A stretch of 64,000 nt of DNA from Skermanella stibiiresistens SB22 (GTDB lineage Bacteria; Pseudomonadota; Alphaproteobacteria; Azospirillales; Azospirillaceae), in NCBI RefSeq assembly GCF_000576635.1, contig NZ_AVFL01000004.1, positions 1-64,000 of the forward strand, in the 5' to 3' direction. Shown here piece by piece: positions 8,144 through 15,373 of this stretch (its first letter is position 1; each line of letters begins with the position of its first letter). A program made the translations under genes and the position numbers. The notes beneath the pieces are model-generated. The model was not told where the DNA came from. It searched no databases and saw nothing but the letters and a program-made list of their open reading frames with translations.

Positions 8144-9025
8144 ATGTACCATTCGAGATCTGGAGTAGAGCGATTGGTTTCCGAAGGTCAGGCCATCGGA
8201 AACGCCACTTCACTCACGAACGATATGGCCGAGGCGCGAAAATCTTCCGGTTTTAGTGGTTTGGAACATTACAATTCGGTTTTTGACTCCGCGATCGCGA
8301 CGACTTCAGAACGAAAGAATGACTGTTTCCGTATTCGTTATCAGGTTTATTGCATCGATAACGCCTTCGAGGACCCGGCGAACAGCCCCGATGGTCTCGA
8401 GAGCGACGCCTCCGACGGCCATTCCACCCACGCGATCATGACCCACCGCACCACCGGCGACGCGATCGGCACGGTCCGCCTCGTCCTGCCGCGGGACGCC
8501 GGCGAGACCCGGATGCTGCCGATGCGCCGGATCGCGGGTGCCGTCGCCGCCGACGGCGTGGTTCCCTTCCCGATCCACCGCACAGCCGAGATCTCCCGCT
8601 TCTCGATCGTCAAGAGCTTCCGCCAGCATGTCCCGGCCGCCGGTGTCGAGGCGACGCTTTCTCCCGAGGAATGGCGCAAGATGCTCTTCCATCTGCCGCT
8701 CGGGCTCATTAAATCCTGTGTCGAGATGAGTGCCCGCGAAGGGATCACCCATTGGGCGGCCGTGATGGAGCCAGCCTTGCTCCGCCTGCTGACCCGCCTT
8801 GGCATCCATTTCACCCCGCTGGGTTCGCTGGTCGAGTACCATGGCCGCCGTCAGCCCTGCTGGGCCGATCTGGGGGCTCTGCTGAGCAGGGTCCACGCCG
8901 AGCGTCCCGACGTGTGGGAAATCATCACCGACGGTGGCCGCTTGTGGCCGCTGGACGAAACCGCCTCCATCGATGCCATGGCGGTTCCCGCCGCCCAGGC
9001 GTCACGCCGTGCCATGGCGCTCTAA
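8144..9025 (+). CDS. PEP-CTERM/exosortase-associated acyltransferase (LuxI-like)
   Basis: 293-aa member of the exosortase-associated N-acyltransferase family, distantly related to LuxI-type autoinducer synthases, which join an acyl chain to an amino-acid-type amine. Seen: an N-terminal CFRIRYQVYCIDNAFEDP block corresponding to the LuxI substrate-entry motif, GDAIGTVRLVLPRD, the AEISRFSI strand, and a C-terminal ITHWAAVMEPALLRLLTRLG helix. The start is the ATG at 8144 with GGAAG 6 bp before it; the frame is open upstream but unlike the family. The first 200 bp are richer in A+T than the rest. It is followed after 67 bp by the E1-nitroreductase gene, probably cotranscribed. No LuxR-type receptor for an acylated signal is nearby, so the product may be structural or a natural product. 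Confidence 0.85.
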   Translation: MYHSRSGVERLVSEGQAIGNATSLTNDMAEARKSSGFSGLEHYNSVFDSAIATTSERKNDCFRIRYQVYCIDNAFEDPANSPDGLESDASDGHSTHAIMTHRTTGDAIGTVRLVLPRDAGETRMLPMRRIAGAVAADGVVPFPIHRTAEISRFSIVKSFRQHVPAAGVEATLSPEEWRKMLFHLPLGLIKSCVEMSAREGITHWAAVMEPALLRLLTRLGIHFTPLGSLVEYHGRRQPCWADLGALLSRVHAERPDVWEIITDGGRLWPLDETASIDAMAVPAAQASRRAMAL

Positions 9026-9092
9026 CCGGTGATCGACCGGTATGGGGCGCGCGAGATCAAACAGCGTCCCTGTCATTGAGGAAACAACAGCC

Positions 9093-11156
9093 ATGACGAC
9101 CCCCATGATGCCCGCGGGCAGCTTCGACTTCGATTATGACGAAGCGTTCAGCCGCAACATCGGGTGGGTCACCGAGTGGGAACAGCAGATCCTCCGCACC
9201 AAGCGGGTCGCCATCGCCGGCATGGGGGGAGTAGGCGGCGTCCATCTCCTGACCTTGGCCAGACTGGGCATCGGCGCTTTCAACGTCTCGGACATGGATG
9301 TCTTCGAGACCGTCAATTTCAACCGCCAGATCGGCGCCAGCACGGCCACATTGGGCCGTCCGAAGGTCGACGTGATGGCGGCGATGGCGCGCGACATCAA
9401 CCCGACCGCCGAGATCCGGCGTTTCCCCGATGGGATCAACGACGCGAACATCGACGAATTCCTGGATGGCGTCGATCTGTTCATCGATGGATTCGACTTC
9501 TTCGTGCTGGATGTCCGCGCCAAGGTTTTCGCCCGCTGCGCCGAGCTTGGCATCCCGGCTATCACCGCCGGCCCGATCGGCATGGGCACCGCCTATATCG
9601 TCTTCATGCCGGGCGGCATGACCTTCGAGCAGTATTTCGGGCTTGAGGGCCAGCCGATCGAGCAGCAATACGTCAACTTCCTGGTCGGCTTGACCCCGCG
9701 CGGCATGCACCGCTCCTATCTGGTCGATCCCTCCAGGCTGGATCTGGTCAACCAGCGGGGTCCGTCGACCGCCATGGCCTGCCAGATCTGCGCCGGCGTC
9801 ACCGGGATCGAGGCGCTCCGCATCCTGCTGAACCGCGGTGGCGTCAAGGCGGCCCCCTGGTTCCACCAGTTCGACGCCTATCGCAGCCGATTCGTCAGCC
9901 GCAAGCTGCCCGGCGGCAGCCGCCACATCGGCCAGCGCCTCAAGCAGAAGCTGGGCCTGCGCATGATGAAGGCGATCGCCCGCAACGCGCCGCGGGTCAA
10001 GCCGGAGCCACCCGCCACCGAGATCGAGAGGATCCTCGATCTGGCGCGCTGGGCACCCAGCGGCGACAACAGCCAGCCTTGGCGCTTCCATATCGAGGAC
10101 GACGAGGCGGTGACGGTGAGGATCCGCAACGAGGGTGGCGTCAACGTCTATGAATACGCCAACGGCCAGCCGACCCTGCTGTCGGCCGGTCACCTGCTGG
10201 AGTCGATGCGGATCGCCGCCGCGCGCTTCGGCCGGCGGATGGAGTGGAGCCAATCAGGCGAGCGGGGTGCCAGTCTGGATATCAAGGTCAGGTTCCCGCG
10301 CCAGCCCGGCGTGCGGCCCGATCCCTTGGAAAGCTTCGTCAAGCTGCGTTCGGTCGACCGCGCCAGCTACAAGACCGACGCCCTGACGCCGGTCCATAAG
10401 GCCGCCATGGCCGAGGCGCTGGGTCCCGATCTCGTGATCGATTGGTTCGAGAGCCGCGGCCAACGCTGGAAATTCTCCCGCTTGTACGGTCTGGCGACCG
10501 ATATCCGCCTGCGCTGCCGCGAGGCCTACGACGTCCATCGCCGCATGATCGACTGGGACAACCATTTCAGCCCGCATGGCTTGCCAGCCGGGGCGATCGG
10601 TCTCGACAGCGTGACCCGAAAGATGATGCGGTGGGCCCTGGAGGATTGGTCCAGGGTCGAGCGGATGAACCTGCTGGGCACGGGGGCGGCGAGCCTGCAG
10701 CTGGACATCCTGCCGGGCATGGCCTGTGCCGGCCACTTCACCATCAGCTGGCGCGAGCCGCGCGTGGCACCGCCAACGGCGGACGAACTGCTGAACGCCG
10801 GCCAGCGGCTGCAACGCTTCTGGCTGACCGCGACACGTTTCGGATTGGCGCTGCAGCCCAGCCTGGCGCCGCTCGCCTTCGCCACCTACGCCGTCACCGG
10901 CACCCGTTTCACCGAAGCGCCAAAGCTGATCGCCAAGGCGGAGAAGCTGGCGGTCGAGCTTGGTCGGGTGACGGGCCATGAGGTCGACGCGTTGGTCTTC
11001 ATGGGCCGAATCGGCCATCCGAAGACGACCCGACCGGTCAGCCGATCGCACCGCCTGCCGCTCGCCGACCTGATCACCGGCGACCAGCGCCAAGCCGCCG
11101 TTCAGGAGGATTTGGTGGGCGAGGGGCCGGAAGCCGTCGTGGCCCGTAGCGCCTGA
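9093..11156 (+). CDS. ThiF/E1-like adenylyltransferase fused to a nitroreductase domain
   Basis: 687-aa two-domain protein. Residues about 20-300 are an E1/ThiF/MoeB fold: nucleotide loop VAIAGMGGVGGVHLL (G-loop 43-49), the SDMDVFETVNFNRQ block with Asn75 and Arg78, and MACQICAGVTGIEALRILL near its end. Only one CxxC (230-233) is present, whereas MoeB/ThiF use two to bind zinc, so the metal site is probably lost. Residues about 310-670 form a nitroreductase-like FMN domain beginning LDLARWAPSGDNSQPWRF. The layout matches the uncharacterised Rv1355c/MoeY-like family of mycobacteria. The start is the ATG at 9093 behind GAGGAAA. Adenylation of a carboxylate followed by flavin oxidation or reduction is inferred; the substrate may be the acyltransferase product. 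Confidence 0.82.
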   Translation: MTTPMMPAGSFDFDYDEAFSRNIGWVTEWEQQILRTKRVAIAGMGGVGGVHLLTLARLGIGAFNVSDMDVFETVNFNRQIGASTATLGRPKVDVMAAMARDINPTAEIRRFPDGINDANIDEFLDGVDLFIDGFDFFVLDVRAKVFARCAELGIPAITAGPIGMGTAYIVFMPGGMTFEQYFGLEGQPIEQQYVNFLVGLTPRGMHRSYLVDPSRLDLVNQRGPSTAMACQICAGVTGIEALRILLNRGGVKAAPWFHQFDAYRSRFVSRKLPGGSRHIGQRLKQKLGLRMMKAIARNAPRVKPEPPATEIERILDLARWAPSGDNSQPWRFHIEDDEAVTVRIRNEGGVNVYEYANGQPTLLSAGHLLESMRIAAARFGRRMEWSQSGERGASLDIKVRFPRQPGVRPDPLESFVKLRSVDRASYKTDALTPVHKAAMAEALGPDLVIDWFESRGQRWKFSRLYGLATDIRLRCREAYDVHRRMIDWDNHFSPHGLPAGAIGLDSVTRKMMRWALEDWSRVERMNLLGTGAASLQLDILPGMACAGHFTISWREPRVAPPTADELLNAGQRLQRFWLTATRFGLALQPSLAPLAFATYAVTGTRFTEAPKLIAKAEKLAVELGRVTGHEVDALVFMGRIGHPKTTRPVSRSHRLPLADLITGDQRQAAVQEDLVGEGPEAVVARSA

Positions 11157-11160
11157 CGGT

Positions 11161-11535
11161 CTAAAGCCCCAGGACCCGGTTGATCTCCGCCTCCAGCTGG
11201 TTTGGCAGGACGGGCTTGAACAGGATCCCGGAGGGGTGATCCTCGTGAATGCGTTTCACGGTCTCCGCGTCGCGTGAGCCGGTGATGAAAATCACCGGCG
11301 TGGGATGCGTGTCGTGGATTTCGCGCGCGGCGTCCACGCCGTCCGCCTGTCCCTTCAGCCTGACATCCATCAGGACCAGCGAAGGACGGTGCGTCCGTGC
11401 CAGTTCGACGGCCTTGGCCGCCGTGGCCGCGGTCCCGCAAACCGTGAACCCCATGTCATTGAGGGCGATGGTCAGGGCGAGCGCGATCAACTGCTCGTCG
11501 TCGACGACCAGGACGCAGGTCTTTTCGATCGTCAT
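11161..11535 (-). CDS. Single-domain response regulator
   Basis: 124-aa receiver with no output domain. Seen: VLVVDDEQLIAL, phospho-acceptor Asp57 in LVLMDVRL, VIFITGSRD, and the Lys in LFKPVLPNQ. Its ATG overlaps the stop of the upstream kinase gene by 4 bp (ATGA), so the two are translationally coupled and surely cognate. It converges with the E1-nitroreductase gene, 4 bp away. The output is unknown. Confidence 0.88.
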   Translation of the reverse strand: MTIEKTCVLVVDDEQLIALALTIALNDMGFTVCGTAATAAKAVELARTHRPSLVLMDVRLKGQADGVDAAREIHDTHPTPVIFITGSRDAETVKRIHEDHPSGILFKPVLPNQLEAEINRVLGL

Positions 11536-13121
11536 GACTTGATTTCGGGTAAGGGCATCCGGACTTCGACCTTGGTTCCGCCAGCATGGAACACCGCCAT
11601 TCCACCCTCCAATTGGACCACGAGAGCCTCAACGACGCTGAGACCCAACGGCCCACCCTTGTGGGGAGTTCCATGCCCCGGTCCGATCGCGCCTCCATTG
11701 TCCATCACGGTCAGCGTCACGCCGGCATCCGGGGATCTCCGCAGGCGGATCCGCACCTCGCCAGCCCGGTCGCGGGGATCCTGGCGCCTCAGGGCGTCCA
11801 GGACCAATTCCGTCACCAGCAGGCCGAGGGGGATGGCGAAATCGAGATCGACCGTCAGGGCGTCCGCCTCCACGGAGATGTCGACGTCGACCTTCGCGCT
11901 TCCACCGCCTCCGCCTCTGGAGGCGATGAGATCGCGGCCAAGTTCATCGAGGAAGGGACGGATGTCGAATGTCGCCAGATCACTCGACGTCATCAACTGC
12001 TGGTGGACAAGCCCGAGGGCGTTGATGCGGCGGCGCAGATTGCGCAGGACGTCCTCGGGGGGCGGTCCCCGCAGGCTGGACGCCTCGATGGCGACGATGC
12101 TGTCGATGACCTGGAGGTTGTTCTTGACGCGGTGATAGACCTCGCGCAGCAAAAGGCTCCGCTCGTCCAGGGCTTGGCGCAGGCGCTGGTTGGACCGCTC
12201 GAGTTCGGCGGTGCGTTCGGTGACGCGGCGCTCCAGGTTCTCATTGACGTGCCGCAGGCGGGCCAGCGCTCCCGCCAGCGAGCGGTGCAGCCGGGAGAAC
12301 TGGCTCAGGAAGAACATGAGCAGGAAGCAGGACGAGATGAAGCCGCTGATCCGGCTCAGGTCCCAGCCGATGGTGTAGCGGGCGCCGCCCGAGACGGCGA
12401 GCGCGTTGAAGGCGGCGAAGGCGATCAAGGCCAAGCCGAGCCATCCGAACAGCGCATCCTGCCCGCGTGAGTTCCGCCAAAGCGCGACGAAGGCGGCCAT
12501 CGACAGCGCCACCGAAGTCCATTGGGCGGTGTTGCCCCACGAGGCGAAGACATTTCCCTGGAGTTGTGCCGGCATCCAGGCTTCGCCGGCGGTGGCGATC
12601 ACCGTGAGCGCCCCGACGAGCGCCAGCACGGCCACCATGGCCGAGACCATCGCCCGGTCGGCATGGGGTTCCGCGATCTGGCGCCCTCCGGACCGGGCCT
12701 CGATGGCGACGGCCAGCAGGACCAGCGACGGGAACCCGACGATCCAGAAGATGAATAGCCATCCCACCGACTGGGCGCTGCCGATCAAGGGCTCGTTCGG
12801 AATCCAGGCGCCTGGAAATGTCAGGATGTGGAGAAGCGCCATCGCGGCACTGAAGAAATAGGCGCCGGCCAGCGGAAGCAGCGACGGGGACCGGATCGCC
12901 CGGAAATGGACGATCAGCAGGAAGCCCGTGCAAAGGTCCGCGATCAGCACTCCGGCGCCGAAGGTCGTCGTGACGGCGGGAATGACGGGGCCGGGTAGCG
13001 CCGCGAAGGGCAGGACCGCGAGGGTCGCGAGGATGTAGGCGACGCTTAGGATAGTTATGATTCGCCGCGCGCCGTCCGTGGCGCTTTCGTCCACGAAGGT
13101 GCCGGGTTGCTTGTGTCGCAC
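11532..13121 (-). CDS. Membrane sensor histidine kinase, MASE4-like plus HisKA_2
   Basis: 529 aa. Seven or eight hydrophobic helices span about residues 20-280 and resemble the MASE4 integral-membrane sensor. A coiled coil follows (ENLERRVTERTAELERSNQR), then a HisKA_2 block with phospho-His330 in REVYHRVKNNLQVIDSIV and a HATPase domain (LLVTELVLDALRR, VMDNGGAIGPG, GPLGLSVVEALVVQLEG). The N box has Leu-Asp where Asn is usual (ELVLDA for ELVTNA), so ATP or Mg binding may be weakened. The start is GTG at 13121 with a weak ribosome site. It is coupled to the receiver gene and lies downstream of the PEP-CTERM gene, with a hairpin between them. Confidence 0.85.
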   Translation of the reverse strand: MRHKQPGTFVDESATDGARRIITILSVAYILATLAVLPFAALPGPVIPAVTTTFGAGVLIADLCTGFLLIVHFRAIRSPSLLPLAGAYFFSAAMALLHILTFPGAWIPNEPLIGSAQSVGWLFIFWIVGFPSLVLLAVAIEARSGGRQIAEPHADRAMVSAMVAVLALVGALTVIATAGEAWMPAQLQGNVFASWGNTAQWTSVALSMAAFVALWRNSRGQDALFGWLGLALIAFAAFNALAVSGGARYTIGWDLSRISGFISSCFLLMFFLSQFSRLHRSLAGALARLRHVNENLERRVTERTAELERSNQRLRQALDERSLLLREVYHRVKNNLQVIDSIVAIEASSLRGPPPEDVLRNLRRRINALGLVHQQLMTSSDLATFDIRPFLDELGRDLIASRGGGGGSAKVDVDISVEADALTVDLDFAIPLGLLVTELVLDALRRQDPRDRAGEVRIRLRRSPDAGVTLTVMDNGGAIGPGHGTPHKGGPLGLSVVEALVVQLEGGMAVFHAGGTKVEVRMPLPEIKS

Positions 13122-13141
13122 GCTCGCATCCAGAATAGCGT

Positions 13142-13170
13142 GAGGGCCCGGGGGAAACCCCCGAGCCCTC
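13142..13170 (-). terminator. Strong GC hairpin after the PEP-CTERM gene
   Basis: Two 13-base arms (13142-13154 and 13158-13170) pair with one mismatch around an AAA loop. It lies 31 bp past the stop of the PEP-CTERM gene and before the kinase start. There is no U tract, but the stem is long enough to end or strongly attenuate transcription. Confidence 0.6.
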
Positions 13171-13201
13171 CAAGTTCTTCGCGCCAGGAAGGCTGGAGCG
13201 A

Positions 13202-13984
13202 TCAGCCGTGCTTGCGGGACCGCGAGGCGGCGCCGAGACCCAGCAGGCCCATGCCCAGCAACGCCAGGGTGGCGGGCTCCGGAACCTCGGTCGGCGGCGT
13301 CTCCGCGGCGACCAGCGTCAGGTTGGCGTTACCCGAAACCGGCAGCGCCCAACCATCGATCGAGGGCTGGAAGCTGCTGGTCAGGTTGACCAGGGTGCCG
13401 AGGCCGAAGTAGCTGGCGGCGGCGCCACCGCTGACGTTCAGCTCACCGATACCCGTGCCGTTGACCAACTCGCTGTCGGAGAACTGGTTGCCCGTTCCGA
13501 ACAGGGTGCCGGTCTGGCCGGCATTCGGGCCGATCACCGCGGTGGTTTCCCGGCCGGTCAGCGTCATCCACAGATCGCCATCGGAGAAGCCGGAGATGGT
13601 CGACAGATCGCTGTCCGGGGTCTCGTCGACGTAGAAGTTGATCAACCCGCCGCCGAAGGCCACGGTGTTGTCATCATCCGCCGTGTTGAACTCCCGCACG
13701 ACATAGTTGTCGAACGTGAAGGTCAATTCGCAGGCGCCGCTGACGCAGATGTCGTTGCCGAAGCGGGAGTTGATCTGCGAGACGCGGCCAAAGCCGCTGA
13801 GAACGTCGCCGACGCCGCCGACGAAGGTCTCGGTGATGTTGGTGAACTCGAACGTCGTGTCGCCAGGACCGCTCACGTAGATGCCAGCGACCGGAGTCTC
13901 CACCGCCATCGCCGAGCCCGCGCCCAGCGTCATGACGGTGCCGACGGCGGCGGCGGTCATCGCCTTTTTGATCATGCTTTTCAT
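13202..13984 (-). CDS. PEP-CTERM sorting domain protein
   Basis: 260-aa secreted protein with an N-terminal signal (MKSMIKKAMTAAAVGTVMTL, cleavage probably after SAMA). A Gly/Thr/Asn-rich, Lys-poor beta-type body carries one close Cys pair (ICVSGACEL). The C-terminus is a complete exosortase signal: VPEPATLALLGMGLLGLGAA, then the basic tail SRSRKHG. XrtA in the same window would cut after VPEP and hand the protein to the envelope or polysaccharide. The start is the ATG at 13984 with a GGAGGG ribosome site. A sigma-54 promoter sits 47-63 bp upstream, consistent with control by PrsK/PrsR. The function of the body is unknown. Confidence 0.92.
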   Translation of the reverse strand: MKSMIKKAMTAAAVGTVMTLGAGSAMAVETPVAGIYVSGPGDTTFEFTNITETFVGGVGDVLSGFGRVSQINSRFGNDICVSGACELTFTFDNYVVREFNTADDDNTVAFGGGLINFYVDETPDSDLSTISGFSDGDLWMTLTGRETTAVIGPNAGQTGTLFGTGNQFSDSELVNGTGIGELNVSGGAAASYFGLGTLVNLTSSFQPSIDGWALPVSGNANLTLVAAETPPTEVPEPATLALLGMGLLGLGAASRSRKHG

Positions 13985-14030
13985 TAACTTTGCCCTCCAA
14001 GTCGCAAGGATGCGATTGCACAGGGATGTA

Positions 14031-14047
14031 AGCAAGCGGTGTGCCGA
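14031..14047 (-). promoter_or_regulatory. Sigma-54 (-24/-12) promoter of the PEP-CTERM gene
   Basis: On the minus strand this reads TTCGGCACACCGCTTGCT. It has the invariant GG (14045-14044) and GC (14033-14032) exactly 10 bp apart, and it matches TGGCAC-N5-TTGC in all but the first base. Transcription would begin near 14020, giving a leader of about 36 nt with the GGAGGG ribosome site. It fits the known RpoN/PrsR control of PEP-CTERM genes. No enhancer sequence was identified. Confidence 0.8.
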
Positions 14048-14134
14048 ACGGAAAAATATGTTCGAAATCAATGCGGTAAGTATTTGGATTGGGTGAGGCG
14101 TGGCCGAAGTGTAAAGAAAGCTGACGGAATCACC

Positions 14135-15373
14135 CTATCGGGTCGCCAAACCAAGCCGGCGAAGCGCTCCCTGAGCCGCGACGACGCCTCCGCTCAGCGC
14201 AGCCTGGAGGAGATAGCCGCCGGTGGGAGCCTCCCAGTCCAGCATTTCGCCGGCCAAAAACACGCCGGGGAGACGTCGGAGCATCAAATCGTCGTCCAGT
14301 TCGGCCAAATCGACGCCGCCAGCGGTGGAAATCGCCCGTTCGATCGGTTTCACACCGGTCAGGCGCAAGGGCAGGGCCTTGACCAGTTCGGCGATCCGGC
14401 TGGGGCCGCTGTCAGCTCCGGCGACGCCCCGCAGCAATCCGGGCAGGGGACCTGTCAAATTCACTGACTTCCGCAGCCAGTTGGCCCAGGATTCCGATCC
14501 GCGAGGCCGGCGCAGCCGATCACGAATCTGATCGGTGGTCAGTTGGGGACGCAGGTCGATGGTCAGCGTGGCGGACCCATCCCGCTCGATCGCGTCGCGC
14601 AGCGGCGCGCTGAGGGCGTATACGGCGCCGCCCTCGACCCCGGTGCGGGTCAGGATCAGCTCGCCCCGGACGGTGTGCCCCTCGAAGGTCAGGGCGAGGT
14701 TCTTCAGCGGCTCGCCCTGATGCTTCTCGATGAAGCGTTCGTCCCAGGCGACGTCGAAGCCGCAGTTGGACGGCCGCAGCGGACGGACCACGACGCCTTT
14801 CGCCTCCATGATGCCGGCCCAGGCGCCATCGGAACCAAGCCGGGGCCAGCTGGCTCCGCCCAGGGCCAGGATCACCGCGTCCGCCGCGACCGGCGACCGG
14901 GCGCCGTCCGGCCCCTCGACCAAAGCGGCGCCGGCATCGTCGAACCCAACCCAGCGGTGCCGCCGGTGGAGCGTGACACCCAATCCATCGAGCCGCCGCA
15001 GCCACGCGCGGAGCAGCGGCGAGGCCTTGAACTGGACCGGAAACACCCGCCCGCTGCTGCCGACGAAGGTCTCGATGCCAAGGCCGGTGGCCCAGGCGCG
15101 GAGATCGTCGGGGGAGAAGCGCTCCAGCCATGTCCGCGCGACATCGGCCCGGTCGCCATAGTGGGCGGCGAAGTCGGCCAGGGGTTCGGAGTGGGTCAGG
15201 TTGAGACCGCCGCGGCCAGCCAGCAGGAACTTGCGTCCGACCGATGGCATCGCGTCGAAGATCTCGACCTTGACCCCCGCCTCGGCCAGGACCGTGGCGG
15301 CCATCAGGCCGGCGGGACCGCCCCCGATGACGGCGGCGCGCACGGAGGGGAGCGGAGAGGGTGCCATGTTCAT
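14135..15373 (-). CDS. FAD-dependent flavoprotein, HI0933/BaiN-like (TIGR03862 type)
   Basis: 412-aa NAD(P)/FAD oxidoreductase. Seen: the dinucleotide loop AAVIGGGPAGLMAATVLAEAG at the N-terminus, then VGRKFLLAGRGGLNLTHSEP, the ALGGASWPRLGSDG block, and the C-terminal TAGGVDLAELD with GVFLAGEMLDWEAPTGGYLL, all typical of the HI0933-like flavoproteins. The reaction is not established for this subgroup. It is the last gene of the XrtA operon. Its ATG (15373) overlaps the GT39 stop by 4 bp, so it is cotranslated with polysaccharide genes although the family is not usually named as part of this pathway. The PEP-CTERM gene follows after its own promoter. Confidence 0.85.
   Translation of the reverse strand: MNMAPSPLPSVRAAVIGGGPAGLMAATVLAEAGVKVEIFDAMPSVGRKFLLAGRGGLNLTHSEPLADFAAHYGDRADVARTWLERFSPDDLRAWATGLGIETFVGSSGRVFPVQFKASPLLRAWLRRLDGLGVTLHRRHRWVGFDDAGAALVEGPDGARSPVAADAVILALGGASWPRLGSDGAWAGIMEAKGVVVRPLRPSNCGFDVAWDERFIEKHQGEPLKNLALTFEGHTVRGELILTRTGVEGGAVYALSAPLRDAIERDGSATLTIDLRPQLTTDQIRDRLRRPRGSESWANWLRKSVNLTGPLPGLLRGVAGADSGPSRIAELVKALPLRLTGVKPIERAISTAGGVDLAELDDDLMLRRLPGVFLAGEMLDWEAPTGGYLLQAALSGGVVAAQGALRRLGLATR

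Noticed and set aside
8144-9025. Classical AHL quorum-sensing synthase.
   Set aside because: It belongs to the exosortase-associated branch and no LuxR protein with an autoinducer-binding domain is present.
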